Shown piece by piece: positions 16,379 through 25,606 of a stretch of 64,000 nt of DNA. Location: positions 1 through 64,000 of the forward strand of contig NZ_JBDKWG010000097.1 of NCBI RefSeq assembly GCF_040151475.1, in the 5' to 3' direction. Positions within the stretch are counted from its first letter, which is position 1. Every line of letters begins with the position of its first letter. A program made the position numbers and the translations under genes. The notes below the pieces were generated by a model. It was not told where the DNA came from, searched no databases, and saw nothing but the letters and a program-made list of their open reading frames with translations. Origin of the DNA: CAXBNB01 sp040151475 (GTDB taxonomy: Bacteria; Bacteroidota; Bacteroidia; Cytophagales; Cyclobacteriaceae).

Positions 16379-17590
16379 TTACCCTATCAATTCTGCTACT
16401 TTATTGGCAGCATCTTTCAATACGATAGCAGAGTAAACTTTCAATCCGGATTCTTCTATGATTTTAGCACCTTCTTCAGCATTAGTGCCTTGAAGCCTCA
16501 CTATAATCGGAATGCTGATCTCTCCAATATTTTTGTATGCCTCAACCACTCCGCTAGCCACTCTGTCACATCTTACAATACCACCAAATATATTGATGAG
16601 TATGGCTTTGACATTAGGATCTTTCATGATGATTCTGAAACCAGCTTCAACAGTTTTGGCATTTGCCGCTCCTCCTACGTCGAGGAAGTTAGCCGGTTCA
16701 CCACCTGATAACTTGATAATGTCCATAGTAGCCATTGCAAGGCCAGCACCGTTTACCATACAGCCAACGTTTCCATCTAGCTTTACATAGTTCAGGCCGG
16801 ATTCAGCTGCTTCTACTTCAGCAGGGTCTTCTTCAGACAAATCTCTCAATTCCTGAAGGTCTTTGTGTCTGAATAGCGCATTGTCATCAAGATTTACCTT
16901 GGCATCTACTGCAATTATCTTATCGTCCGATGTTTTCAATACAGGGTTGATCTCAAACATTGAGGAATCTGTACCTAAATAAGCTTTGTACAAGGCAAAA
17001 ATAAATTTCACCATGTTTTTGAATGCTTCTCCTTCCAAACCTAAGGCAAATGCTACTTTTCTTGCCTGAAATCCCTGAAGACCAACACTAGGATCAATCC
17101 ATTCTTTTACTATTTTCTCGGGTGTTTCTTCTGCTACTGTTTCTATGTCCATACCACCTTCAGTAGAAGCCATGATCACATTACACCCCTTTGCCCTGTC
17201 AAGTAAAATACTTAGATAAAATTCTTTCGGCTCTGATGCTCCAGGGTAATAAACATCCTGAGCAATCAGTACTTTATTCACGACTTTTCCTTCAGGACCA
17301 GTTTGGTGTGTCACCAACGTGCCTTTCAGAATTTTCTCAGCTTTTTCAGGTACTTCGTCCAGGCTTTTTGCCAACACTACTCCATTAGAACCTGTTTCAT
17401 TCACCTTCCCTTTTCCCCTGCCTCCTGCATGTATTTGTGCTTTGATCACAAACCACTCAGTTCCAGTTTCTTGTTTTAGCTGTTTGGCAGCTTCTGCTGC
17501 TTTGGCCGGATTGTCCGCTACTATTCCTTCCTGAATTGCAACTCCATATCCTTTTAGTATTTCCTTTGCCTGATATTCGTGAATGTTCAT
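16379..17590 (-). CDS. sucC: Succinyl-CoA ligase (ADP-forming) beta subunit
   Basis: 403 residues. An N-terminal ATP-grasp domain begins MNIHEYQAKEIL and contains KAQIHAGGRGKGK, followed by FEINPVLKTSDDKIIAVDAKVNLDDNA, with a C-terminal CoA-ligase domain (VNGAGLAMATMDIIKLSGGEPANFLDVGG and INIFGGIVRCDRVA). It forms the TCA cycle enzyme that makes succinate and ATP from succinyl-CoA with SucD, which is not adjacent here. The length is standard. The gene ends only 23 bp before the tRNA-Arg array on the same strand. Confidence 0.97.
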   Translation of the reverse strand: MNIHEYQAKEILKGYGVAIQEGIVADNPAKAAEAAKQLKQETGTEWFVIKAQIHAGGRGKGKVNETGSNGVVLAKSLDEVPEKAEKILKGTLVTHQTGPEGKVVNKVLIAQDVYYPGASEPKEFYLSILLDRAKGCNVIMASTEGGMDIETVAEETPEKIVKEWIDPSVGLQGFQARKVAFALGLEGEAFKNMVKFIFALYKAYLGTDSSMFEINPVLKTSDDKIIAVDAKVNLDDNALFRHKDLQELRDLSEEDPAEVEAAESGLNYVKLDGNVGCMVNGAGLAMATMDIIKLSGGEPANFLDVGGAANAKTVEAGFRIIMKDPNVKAILINIFGGIVRCDRVASGVVEAYKNIGEISIPIIVRLQGTNAEEGAKIIEESGLKVYSAIVLKDAANKVAELIG

Positions 17591-17798
17591 TTTTTTAGAA
17601 ATTATCCTACTTTGTGCATCTTAAAAAAGGCCTGTCCGGCTGTTGTTTTGCAATAACCCAAAGAAGGCAGGTTTATCTTTTTAAATTTTGTGCGAAGCTA
17701 AAGCATTCAACTTGTATTATCAAGAGTAAATTATTGCAGTTTCCAATTTAAAAACCAAAGTAAAATTTTCTCAGAAAAAAACCTCAGTCCACAAGTGT

Positions 17799-18221
17799 CT
17801 ATTTTGCTTCCGTCAGATGTGCAATTGCCAGTTTGTAACTGTTCAACCCAAACCCTGATATAATGCCTATACTAACGGAACTGATGAAACTATGGTGTCG
17901 AAATTTTTCTCTGGTGAAAATATTTGAAATATGTACCTCGATTACAGGGCTTGTAATAGCTTTAATGGCATCCGCAATGGCAACAGAAGTATGTGTAAAT
18001 GCTCCTGCATTGAGTACAATCCCGTCATAATCGAAACCAACTTCCTGCATTTTATCAATGATTGCACCTTCATGATTGGACTGAAAGTATTCAAGGTTTA
18101 TGGCTGGAAACTCTTTTTTTAATTTTTTGAAGTAAGATCCGAAATCATTGCTGCCATAAATTTCAGGTTCACGCTTACCAAGTAAGTTCAGGTTTGGTCC
18201 GTTAAGAATTAATATCTTCAT
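17799..18221 (-). CDS. aroQ: Type II 3-dehydroquinate dehydratase
   Basis: 140 residues from ATG 18221 (the frame begins one codon earlier with GTG). Family motifs: ILNGPNLNLLGKREPEIYG with the catalytic Tyr on the flexible loop, FQSNHEGAIID, LNAGAFTHTSVAIADAI, and VEVHISN-type EVHISNIFTREKFRHHS containing the catalytic His. It converts 3-dehydroquinate to 3-dehydroshikimate in the shikimate pathway. It is monocistronic, upstream of sucC on the same strand but 200 bp away. Confidence 0.97.
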   Translation of the reverse strand: MKILILNGPNLNLLGKREPEIYGSNDFGSYFKKLKKEFPAINLEYFQSNHEGAIIDKMQEVGFDYDGIVLNAGAFTHTSVAIADAIKAITSPVIEVHISNIFTREKFRHHSFISSVSIGIISGFGLNSYKLAIAHLTEAK

Positions 18222-18361
18222 CACAATCGTTAAGTGTGTAAATTGCTTTTACTTTGAATAAAGTTAGGCTCAAATTTATTCACATTTGAATAATTAATTG
18301 ATTTTGAACCATCAATTTGTGATAACCTTAAAGGATTCAAGTTTTAGAGTGTATTAAAAGT

Positions 18362-18531
18362 AGTCACTAATCAGGGCAAACGCATTTAAAAATTCTTGCT
18401 GTCCCCAGACTCCTGCCTCGGCAGGCAAGTGTTCTGGGGTCTGTTAGAATTGACTGTAATTTCAATGGATACCGTAACTGGTACGGTAAGGAGGTTTTTG
18501 TTTTTAAATGCGTTTGCCCTGAGTCACTAAT
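18362..18531. mobile_element. 150-bp MITE with perfect terminal inverted repeats and 10-bp target duplication
   Basis: The element spans 18372-18521. Its 21-bp ends (18372-18392 and 18501-18521), beginning CAGGGCAAACGCATTT, are perfect inverted repeats. The sequence AGTCACTAAT flanks it on both sides (18362-18371 and 18522-18531), an expected target-site duplication. No coding sequence lies inside; the interior carries a nested hairpin (CCCCAGA..TCTGGGG around CCTGCC..GGCAGG) and TACCGT..ACGGTA. It is therefore non-autonomous and would need a transposase from elsewhere. The right duplication overlaps the upstream frame of xerD. Confidence 0.88.
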
Positions 18532-18574
18532 GTATTATTTTCATAAAATTGGTAGAAACCCGATTGAACAAAGT

Positions 18575-19474
18575 ATGTCCTGGGATTTACAAATCAAACA
18601 ATACAAATCATACCTTCAATTTGAAAGGTCGCTTGCTGGTAACTCGGTAGAAGGATACGTGCAAGATGTGAAAAAATTACAACAGCATCTGGAGTTGTTG
18701 GGGTCTGATAAGGGACCTCTGGAAGTACAGGATACTGATATTCGCAATTTGATTGAATATATCAGTGAATTGGGAATGTCGGTACATTCTCAGGCTAGAA
18801 TCATTTCTGGCATAAAATCTTTTTATAAGTATCTACTGTATGAAGGAGATATCAAAAAGGATCCTTCGGAATTGATAGAGGGTCCGAAACTTGGACGCAA
18901 ATTGCCGGACACATTAAATTTTCTGGAGATAGAAGAACTATTGGGGGCTATAGATTTGTCAAAGCCTGAAGGACAAAGAAACCGAGCCATGTTGGAGACT
19001 CTCTACAGCTCCGGTTTGAGGGTTTCGGAGTTGACAGGGTTGAAGCTGAACAATATCCTCGAAGACGTTGGCTTTTTGAGGGTAACGGGAAAGGGCAGCA
19101 AAGAAAGATTGGTGCCAATTGGCAGTCATGCACTCAAGCACATTAATTTATATGTTGACCACTTCAGATGCCATTTGGACATTAAGCCGGGCAATGAATC
19201 TTATGTTTTTTTGAACCGACGAGGGGCTAAGTTGACAAGAGTGATGATTTTTACCATCATAAAAAATCTTACATTGGCAATCGGAATGAAAAAGTCTGTA
19301 AGTCCACATACCTTCCGGCATTCTTTTGCAACGCACCTGATAGAAGGCGGAGCTGATCTTCGCGCAGTACAGGAGATGCTCGGACACGAGTCAATTACTA
19401 CTACTGAAATTTACACCCACCTCGATAGGGATTACTTAAAGCAGGTTATTAGAGATTTTCATCCCAGAAGTTGA
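18575..19474 (+). CDS. xerD: Tyrosine recombinase XerD
   Basis: 299 residues from ATG 18575 (MSWDLQIKQYK). The frame extends upstream into the MITE boundary, which is not credible as native coding. N-terminal SAM-like DNA-binding domain, then the catalytic domain with Arg in YSSGLRVSEL, Lys in TGKGSKERLVP, HTFRHSFATHL, LGHESITTTEIYTHL with the nucleophilic Tyr. It works with a partner at the dif site and FtsK to resolve chromosome dimers; ftsK is two genes downstream. The length matches XerD. A second Xer recombinase is at 50126. Confidence 0.92.
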   Translation: MSWDLQIKQYKSYLQFERSLAGNSVEGYVQDVKKLQQHLELLGSDKGPLEVQDTDIRNLIEYISELGMSVHSQARIISGIKSFYKYLLYEGDIKKDPSELIEGPKLGRKLPDTLNFLEIEELLGAIDLSKPEGQRNRAMLETLYSSGLRVSELTGLKLNNILEDVGFLRVTGKGSKERLVPIGSHALKHINLYVDHFRCHLDIKPGNESYVFLNRRGAKLTRVMIFTIIKNLTLAIGMKKSVSPHTFRHSFATHLIEGGADLRAVQEMLGHESITTTEIYTHLDRDYLKQVIRDFHPRS

Positions 19475-19583
19475 AGCCTCTTTGGGTAAACGCAAATACC
19501 ATAACGTTTTGAAAATTGATCTGCTTTATAATTCGATATGCTCAAAAGTTTGAGATAGTTTTGTCAGCAGAAAATTTACTGGT

Positions 19584-20624
19584 ATGTACAAAAGTGTTAT
19601 TCGTCCTTTTCTGTTTTTAATGGCTCCAGAGCAAGCCCATAACTTCACTTTTTCGATATTGAAGATGGTAAAGGCAGTACCCGGTTTGCGTCAGTTAATT
19701 CAGCTATTTTCAGACTATCAGCACCCTTCACTCGAAAGAGAACTTTTTGGATTGAAAATTAAAAATCCTGTTGGATTGGCTGCCGGTTTGGATAAAAATG
19801 CAGAAGCCATTGACGTGATGTCCTCTTTCGGATTTGGATTTATAGAAATAGGCACGGTTACACCCAAGCCTCAGGGCGGCAATCCAAAACCAAGAATGTT
19901 TCGCCTTCCCAAGGATAAGTCACTCATCAATAGAATGGGATTTAACAATGACGGTGTGGTGACAATCAAGAACCGTTTGACCAAAAGAAAATCCAAGGTT
20001 TTAGTGGGTGGAAATATTGGGAAAAACAAACTAACTCCTAATGAAAATGCAATTGACGATTATTTGATTTGTTTCAATGAGCTGTTTGATCAGGTAGATT
20101 ATTTTGTGGTAAATGTCAGCTCTCCCAATACTCCCGGACTGAGGGAGTTGCAAGAAAAGGAGCCGTTAATGAAACTGCTACAAACGTTGATGGATGAAAA
20201 TAACAAGAAGCACAATCCTAAACCAATTCTGCTGAAAATAGCTCCGGACTTAACCAATGAGCAATTGGATGATATAGTTGAGATCGTAAACGAAACTAAA
20301 ATATCGGGCGTTATCGCTACCAACACAACCATTGATCGCAATAATTTATTGACCGATAAGCAGACAGTTGAAGATATAGGCAATGGTGGTTTGAGTGGAG
20401 CTGTATTGGCTAAAAGATCCACCGATGTTATTCGCTATTTGAGTGAAAGATCTAATGGAAAAATTCCTCTTATTGGTGTAGGTGGAATAGCTTCAGCAGA
20501 GGATGTCATTGAGAAGTTGGAAGCCGGAGCTAGCTTGGTTCAGGTGTATTCAGGTCTTATTTACGAAGGGCCTGGTTTAGTGAAGAAAATCAACAAGAAA
20601 CTGGTTCAGAAATACAGAAACTGA
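19584..20624 (+). CDS. pyrD: Dihydroorotate dehydrogenase (quinone), class 2
   Basis: 346 residues. An N-terminal extension with two helices for membrane and quinone contact is followed by the barrel: NPVGLAAGLDKNAEAID, GFIEIGTVTPKPQGGNPKPRMFRL, NRMGFNNDG, and NVSSPNTPGLRELQ with the catalytic serine, then KIAPDL and TNTTIDR, and IGVGGI for FMN phosphate binding. It oxidises dihydroorotate to orotate in pyrimidine synthesis, passing electrons to menaquinone. Confidence 0.97.
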   Translation: MYKSVIRPFLFLMAPEQAHNFTFSILKMVKAVPGLRQLIQLFSDYQHPSLERELFGLKIKNPVGLAAGLDKNAEAIDVMSSFGFGFIEIGTVTPKPQGGNPKPRMFRLPKDKSLINRMGFNNDGVVTIKNRLTKRKSKVLVGGNIGKNKLTPNENAIDDYLICFNELFDQVDYFVVNVSSPNTPGLRELQEKEPLMKLLQTLMDENNKKHNPKPILLKIAPDLTNEQLDDIVEIVNETKISGVIATNTTIDRNNLLTDKQTVEDIGNGGLSGAVLAKRSTDVIRYLSERSNGKIPLIGVGGIASAEDVIEKLEAGASLVQVYSGLIYEGPGLVKKINKKLVQKYRN

Positions 20625-20699
20625 ATTCCGGTTTTCTAATCTGTCTAATCACTAAATTATTGCCTTTGTTTTATTTATTTTGCGGTAGCAAATTTCAGA

Positions 20700-23159
20700 A
20701 TGTCAAAAAACACATACAAGTCTAAGCCCAAAGAAAAGGAGAAATCAGGTTTCAAACTCCCATCTGTCAATGTGAGTTTTTTGCATGACCGAAGACTTCA
20801 TCTGTCTCTCGGTTTTTTGCTTCTGGTTTCCAGCTTGTTTTTACTCACAGCTTTTATTTCATACCTGTTTACAGGCCAATCCGATCAGAGCCTGATTGGA
20901 GTAGCTGATGAAGGGGTTGTAACGATAGGTCAGGAAACAGATAATTGGCTTGGTTCGATGGGCGCAATTGCTTCGCATTATTTTATGTTTAAGTATTTTG
21001 GGATTGCTTCTTATTTGATTCCTCCTTTGTTGTTTCTTGTAGGATTTAAAATCGTTTTCCAAAAGGAAATCCTGTCCATTCAACGATCCTTCGTTTTTGT
21101 TGCTTTTTTTCTGGTTTGGATCAGCATGTTTCTGGGCTATATCATGTTCAGTTCAGATCAGGTCAATAGCTGGGGATTTTTAGTAGGTGGTGCTGGGTAC
21201 GAGTTGGCATTGTTTTTTGACAGCCTGTTTGGCTGGGGCACTGTCATGGTGCTGATATTATCCCTTCTTGTGTTTATTATTTATTTTTTCAATGTTACCA
21301 GTTTGATGGGGTTGGAAAATATTTCTTTCCTGAATCCTGAAAAAAGCAAGCCAGCAGAGGAAGGAAATCAATCGGAAGAAGAACTATCAGAATCAGCAAA
21401 ACTGGCAGCAGTGGTAGAAGCCATCAAGGAAGAAGTAGAGCAGGAAGAGCAAGGAGGTTTTGAAGGGTTGGAAGATGAGGATGAAGAACCCTCTGTAGAA
21501 GAATGGGAAGTCAAAGAGGTCAAACCTAAGAAAGTAGAGAAACCTGAGTTGGTTCTTGATGTAGAAATCAAAGACAGTGAAGAGGAAGAGGAAGATGAAT
21601 TGCCTTTTGAAGTGGCTGACACCTCAAGCAAGGAAGAAAGAACTGATGTGCTGGAAAACTATGATCCAACATTAGATTTGGCATCCTACAAGTATCCAAC
21701 TGTCGATCTTTTGACCGATTATCCTGAGAAAAATGTACAGGTATCCAAAGAAGAGCTGGAGCAGAATAAGGACAAAATTGTAGAGACACTGATCAATTTC
21801 AAAATTGGAATTTCCAGTATCAAAGCGACAATTGGGCCAACTGTAACACTCTACGAGATAGTGCCTGATGCAGGGGTGAAAATTTCTAAGATCAAAAACC
21901 TTGAGGATGACATTGCGCTTAGCCTGGCAGCCTTGGGTATCAGGATCATTGCTCCCATTCCCGGCAAGGGAACTATTGGTATAGAAGTACCGAACAAAAA
22001 CAGGGAGATGGTTGATGTGAAGTCTGTGCTCATGACTGATAAATTCATGAAGAGCAATATGGAGCTTCCAATAGTATTGGGAAAGACCATTTCGAACGAA
22101 GTATTTGTGACTGACTTGGCCAAAATGCCCCACCTTTTGATGGCTGGTGCTACCGGACAAGGTAAATCAGTAGGTCTAAATATATTGCTTACTTCGTTGA
22201 TTTATAAGAAGCATCCGTCTCAACTGAAATTGGTGTTGGTAGATCCAAAAAAAGTGGAATTAACACTTTTCAATAAAATAGAAAGGCATTTCTTAGCCAA
22301 ACTTCCGGATTCCGAAGAGGCGATCATTACGGACACCAAAAAAGTAATCTATACTTTGAATTCTTTGTGTATCGAAATGGACAACAGGTATGACCTGTTG
22401 AAAGATGCCGGGTGCCGAAATCTAAAAGAATACAATAAAAAATTCGTTCAACGAAAATTGAATCCGAATTCTGGTCACAAATTTTTGCCGTATATTGTAC
22501 TGGTAATTGATGAGTTGGCAGATTTGATGATGACTGCTGGTAAAGAGATTGAAACACCTATAGCACGATTGGCTCAGTTGGCCAGAGCGATTGGAATCCA
22601 TTTGGTGGTAGCTACACAGCGGCCTTCAGTCAATGTAATTACGGGTATTATTAAAGCCAATTTCCCGGCTCGCCTTTCTTTCAGAGTGACGTCCAAGATA
22701 GATTCCAGAACCATTCTGGATGCAGGAGGAGCGGATCAATTGGTGGGCATGGGAGACATGCTGTTGTCAATGGGATCAGAGATCATCAGATTGCAGTGCG
22801 GATTTGTGGATACTCCCGAAGTGGAGCGGATATGTGAGTTTGTGGGGTCACAAAGAGGATATGAAACAGCCTATATGCTTCCGGAGTTTGTTGGAGAAGA
22901 TGGCGAAAGTAGTGTAGGGGATATTGACCTAGCAGATAGGGATGTATTATTTGATGATGCTGCAAGGCTTATTGTTTTACACCAGCAGGGTAGTACATCA
23001 CTCATTCAAAGAAAATTAAAATTAGGATACAATAGGGCTGGAAGGTTAATCGACCAACTGGAAGCAGCAGGCATAGTGGGAGCCTTTGAAGGCAGTAAGG
23101 CCAGAGAAGTGCTGGTCAAAGATGAATACAGTTTGGAACAGTTATTGAATAGCCTCTAG
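20700..23159 (+). CDS. ftsK: DNA translocase FtsK
   Basis: 819 residues: about four N-terminal membrane helices (roughly 32-205), an acidic Glu/Asp-rich linker (about 215-325), the RecA-like motor with Walker A GATGQGKSVGLN (about 481-492) and Walker B VLVIDELADLMM, and a C-terminal winged-helix gamma domain (LIVLHQQGSTSLIQRKLKLGYNRAG) that reads chromosome polarity sequences. It pumps DNA at the division septum and activates XerCD. lolA follows 33 bp downstream on the same strand, an arrangement common in this phylum. Confidence 0.97.
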   Translation: MSKNTYKSKPKEKEKSGFKLPSVNVSFLHDRRLHLSLGFLLLVSSLFLLTAFISYLFTGQSDQSLIGVADEGVVTIGQETDNWLGSMGAIASHYFMFKYFGIASYLIPPLLFLVGFKIVFQKEILSIQRSFVFVAFFLVWISMFLGYIMFSSDQVNSWGFLVGGAGYELALFFDSLFGWGTVMVLILSLLVFIIYFFNVTSLMGLENISFLNPEKSKPAEEGNQSEEELSESAKLAAVVEAIKEEVEQEEQGGFEGLEDEDEEPSVEEWEVKEVKPKKVEKPELVLDVEIKDSEEEEEDELPFEVADTSSKEERTDVLENYDPTLDLASYKYPTVDLLTDYPEKNVQVSKEELEQNKDKIVETLINFKIGISSIKATIGPTVTLYEIVPDAGVKISKIKNLEDDIALSLAALGIRIIAPIPGKGTIGIEVPNKNREMVDVKSVLMTDKFMKSNMELPIVLGKTISNEVFVTDLAKMPHLLMAGATGQGKSVGLNILLTSLIYKKHPSQLKLVLVDPKKVELTLFNKIERHFLAKLPDSEEAIITDTKKVIYTLNSLCIEMDNRYDLLKDAGCRNLKEYNKKFVQRKLNPNSGHKFLPYIVLVIDELADLMMTAGKEIETPIARLAQLARAIGIHLVVATQRPSVNVITGIIKANFPARLSFRVTSKIDSRTILDAGGADQLVGMGDMLLSMGSEIIRLQCGFVDTPEVERICEFVGSQRGYETAYMLPEFVGEDGESSVGDIDLADRDVLFDDAARLIVLHQQGSTSLIQRKLKLGYNRAGRLIDQLEAAGIVGAFEGSKAREVLVKDEYSLEQLLNSL

Positions 23160-23192
23160 CTGGCATGATAAAAGACTTAAAACTATAAGATT

Positions 23193-23831
23193 ATGAATAA
23201 ATCAATTTTAATAGTGATGGCTTGTTTGTTTTTTACAATTCAGGCGTTCGCTCAAAAAGATACTCAGGCGTTGGCGATTCTTGATGCGATGAGTGAAAAA
23301 TACCAGAAGATTCCTGCCTTTAGTGCCAACTTCAGTTACATCATGGAGAATGAATCTGAGGGTATAGATGAGAAATTTGAAGGAAAGATTACTGTGAAAA
23401 GTAATAAATATAAACTGGAAATGAGTGGACAGGAAATCATCAATGATGGTTCTACGGTTTGGACTTATTTAAAAGATGACAATGAAGTGACCATATCTGA
23501 GTATGATGATTCAGAAGAAGAAATCACACTATCCAATATATTTTCAATATATAAATCTGGTTACAAATACCTTTTCTTAGAAACAAAAGACAATGGCAAG
23601 CTGGATGTGGTGGATTTGGTGCCTGACGACAAAGACAAAACATTTTATAAAATCAGGATGGAAATCCAAAATGCTGACAATGAACTCAAAAACTTCAGAA
23701 TCTTCGATAAGTCCGGTAGTCGGTATTTGTACAAAATCAATCAGTTTGCTGTTAACAATACCATTAAAGACAGTGATTTCAAATTTGACGAAAAGAAACA
23801 TCCCAATGTAGAGATAGTTGATTTCAGGTAA
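23193..23831 (+). CDS. lolA: LolA-like outer-membrane lipoprotein carrier
   Basis: 212 residues with a signal peptide (ending IQAFAQ). The remainder has the LolA fold pattern: IPAFSANFSYIMEN, EGKITVKSNKYKLEMSGQEIINDGSTVWTYLKDDNEVTI, and FRIFDKSGSRYLYKIN. It would carry lipoproteins across the periplasm to the outer membrane. It lies just downstream of ftsK and is followed by a strong terminator, so the two probably form one transcript. Confidence 0.92.
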   Translation: MNKSILIVMACLFFTIQAFAQKDTQALAILDAMSEKYQKIPAFSANFSYIMENESEGIDEKFEGKITVKSNKYKLEMSGQEIINDGSTVWTYLKDDNEVTISEYDDSEEEITLSNIFSIYKSGYKYLFLETKDNGKLDVVDLVPDDKDKTFYKIRMEIQNADNELKNFRIFDKSGSRYLYKINQFAVNNTIKDSDFKFDEKKHPNVEIVDFR

Positions 23832-23851
23832 AAAACATTTCTTTCAGAAGT

Positions 23852-23885
23852 AAAAAGGGAGCGCAATGATTGCGCTCCCTTTTTT
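23852..23885 (+). terminator. Rho-independent terminator after lolA
   Basis: AAAGGGAGCGCAAT-GATTGCGCTCCCTTT forms a perfect GC-rich stem followed by a T-run. Confidence 0.93.
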
Positions 23886-23930
23886 TGTGCGTTAAAAACA
23901 GGACAGAATATTACTTTGGAAGTTGGAAGA

Positions 23931-24058
23931 AGTAATAGTAAATGCAAGTGGTGGGAAGAGTTAATGAAATCAATTAGATTTGATGTAGCTATAGTCATAT
24001 ATATAGCTAGTGGCAAAACAAAATTGTTGTTGGAGCTTATACTCCTTCGCAAGACATG
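23931..24058 (+). repeat. Upstream block shared with the 25607-25740 region
   Basis: About 125 bp directly before the DUF4238 start codon. It aligns imperfectly with the block before the membrane protein at 25738: both have AGTAxTAGTAAATrCAxGyGGTrrGAAGA near the start, then GAAAT..ATTAGATTTGA, an AT-rich inverted repeat (here TAGCTATA..TATAGCTA), and TCCT-CG-AAG-ATG-like sequence at the gene start. It may be a shared promoter/leader of accessory gene cassettes. Confidence 0.5.
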
Positions 24059-25042
24059 AATCAAGAAACAAAAAGACAACATTACGTTCCTCAAGCCTAT
24101 CTAAGGAAATTTGGCTATCAACGCAAGAAGGATCAGTTTCAAGTATTTTTAGCAGATAAAGGACGCCTTAACAAACCATTTCCAGTTAACACCTCCAAAA
24201 TATGTATACAAACTGACCTTTATAGCCTTACAGGAGAAACGGAAGAAGAAAGACAGGCTATTGAAAAATTTTACGACTTTGAAATAGAGACCAACTATGA
24301 CCGAATTTATAAGATTTTAACTGATGACAGTATCCGGGTCATTGACGATGAAACAAAAGAAGCCATTGTGCTAACTATGATCACTCTTCTGTTTCGGGTA
24401 ACCAACTGGATTTCATCGTTTAACTTGTTTGTTAACAGAATTTTCACTGATCGTTTTGCAACTGCAAAACAGATGGAAAAAAAATACTTCTATTTTGAAG
24501 GAAAAAAGATTGAGATATCTAAAAAAAATGTAAAGGAGTTAATAGTTGAATATGAGAAGAAAACTAGAGAGGGTCAAGTAGTAACTCAGCTTGTTGCCGC
24601 CCTTAGACTTTCTAAAATTAGAATGAAGGGTAACCTCGGTATTGTTAAGGTCGAACATAGTAGCAATTTTATTACTTCTGATAACCCGGTAAACCTAAGT
24701 AGGTTAGGAGGAGGACATGTTATGCCTTTTGATCCTGACAACCTAATCAGTTTGCCACTCAATGAAAAATATAAACTTACCTTATACTCCAACTTTGATA
24801 AAGAGCGACCAAATTTTATTAGTAGAATCTTACATAAAGGAGAAATGGCTGACCGAGAAATTCTCATGAATAACTTTGAGCAATATCAGCAGGCTGAAAA
24901 ATTCATTATTGGTAACAAGAAAGAACTTACAACTTTTGAAGACTTCCTTAAGCGTTGTAAACAACCAATTGAGCCTAGCGAAGAGCTTAAAAAAAGATTG
25001 GAGAAAATGGAAGATTTGGCAAAAAAACTAGGTTTAGAATAA
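24056..25042 (+). CDS. DUF4238-domain protein
   Basis: 328 residues starting RQHYVPQAYLRKF (residues 7-19), the signature at the front of the DUF4238 family. Other family-like segments are KICIQTDLYSL, EKFYDFEIETNYDRIYKIL and ITSDNPVNL. The family occurs scattered in accessory islands and defence-rich regions; no activity is established. It lacks a signal peptide or membrane helix and is probably cytoplasmic. It has a shared upstream block and is followed 9 bp after the stop by a 124-bp palindromic repeat, so gene plus flanks look like a cassette. Confidence 0.88.
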   Translation: MNQETKRQHYVPQAYLRKFGYQRKKDQFQVFLADKGRLNKPFPVNTSKICIQTDLYSLTGETEEERQAIEKFYDFEIETNYDRIYKILTDDSIRVIDDETKEAIVLTMITLLFRVTNWISSFNLFVNRIFTDRFATAKQMEKKYFYFEGKKIEISKKNVKELIVEYEKKTREGQVVTQLVAALRLSKIRMKGNLGIVKVEHSSNFITSDNPVNLSRLGGGHVMPFDPDNLISLPLNEKYKLTLYSNFDKERPNFISRILHKGEMADREILMNNFEQYQQAEKFIIGNKKELTTFEDFLKRCKQPIEPSEELKKRLEKMEDLAKKLGLE

Positions 25043-25051
25043 CACCCCCTT

Positions 25052-25175
25052 CTGGTCTTAGCGTCTCGCTGAGACCTTGCACATCATTTGCTATGGCTGG
25101 GAGATATAAAACAAAGCGGAAAATTTATCATTTGAATCGTTTTGCACTGAATCTTAGCGAGACGCTAAGACTAGG
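25052..25175. repeat. 124-bp REP-like doublet R1
   Basis: The left end CTGGTCTTAGCGTCTCGCTG and right end CTTAGCGAGACGCTAAGAC are inverted copies of one palindromic unit (TCTTAGCG-xxx-CGCTrAGA). The interior shares ACAAAGCG and ATTTGAAT with R2. Such paired units resemble REP/BIME elements mobilised by REP-associated transposases; no such transposase is in the window. Confidence 0.8.
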
Positions 25176-25225
25176 CAGGGCAATTATGATTGCAGAATTA
25201 AAGTGGTCACCAATATTTAAAGAAA

Positions 25226-25603
25226 ATGAATACTATGTATCATAATTTGAAAACAGTTATTTTATTACCGAGCGTGGTTATACTTTTCAGTATTTCAGCA
25301 TGTAAGAGAATGAATGACCACACTATAAGTAAACCAAATATTCTCTACATATTCACTGATGACCAAAGCATTCGTACCGTCAGCTGTTATCCTGAATCAC
25401 ATAGCTGGGTAAAAACACCCAACATAGATCAACTTGTAAAAGAGGGGGTCAGATTTACCCCTACTGGTCTTAGCGTCTCGCTGAGGCCTAGCGTTCCGTC
25501 TCCTATCCTAGAGAGATACGAGACAAAGCGAAAAAATTATAATTTGAATTCGTCTATATTGAATCTTAGCGAGACGCTAAGACTAGGCAAGAGAAAAGAC
25601 TAA
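25226..25603 (+). pseudogene. Sulfatase 5' fragment interrupted by repeat R2
   Basis: The frame starts with a lipoprotein signal (SISACKRM) and then reads KPNILYIFTDDQSIRTVSCY and VKTPNIDQLVKEGVRFT, the N-terminal metal-binding region of type I arylsulfatases (DD aspartates). It then enters repeat R2 at about 25464, so the C/S-x-P-x-R catalytic motif and the remaining roughly 400 residues are missing. The remaining codons to 25603 are repeat-derived and not sulfatase. Either the repeat replaced the rest of the gene or a larger deletion followed insertion. Confidence 0.85.
25464..25587. repeat. 124-bp REP-like doublet R2, inside the sulfatase remnant
   Basis: It has the same length and the same terminal palindromes as R1, with a divergent middle. 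It begins right after the codons for GVRFT of the sulfatase fragment. The equal length of R1 and R2 suggests that the doublet is a defined unit. Confidence 0.8.
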
Positions 25604-25606
25604 GAA

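Noticed and set aside
18530..18574. Upstream ATG that would extend XerD by 15 residues
   Set aside because: The extra codons start in the MITE target duplication, and the family length and N-terminus fit the later ATG at 18575.
21368..21631. Serine-rich frame on the minus strand inside ftsK
   Set aside because: It is the complement of the Glu/Asp-rich linker of FtsK; codons such as GAA/GAG read as TTC/CTC and TCT on the other strand. No independent gene evidence.
25464..25603. Repeat-derived C-terminus as a new sulfatase-like fusion protein
   Set aside because: The residues after GVRFT come from the palindromic repeat, lack any sulfatase signal and remove the catalytic motif, so a broken gene is the simplest reading.
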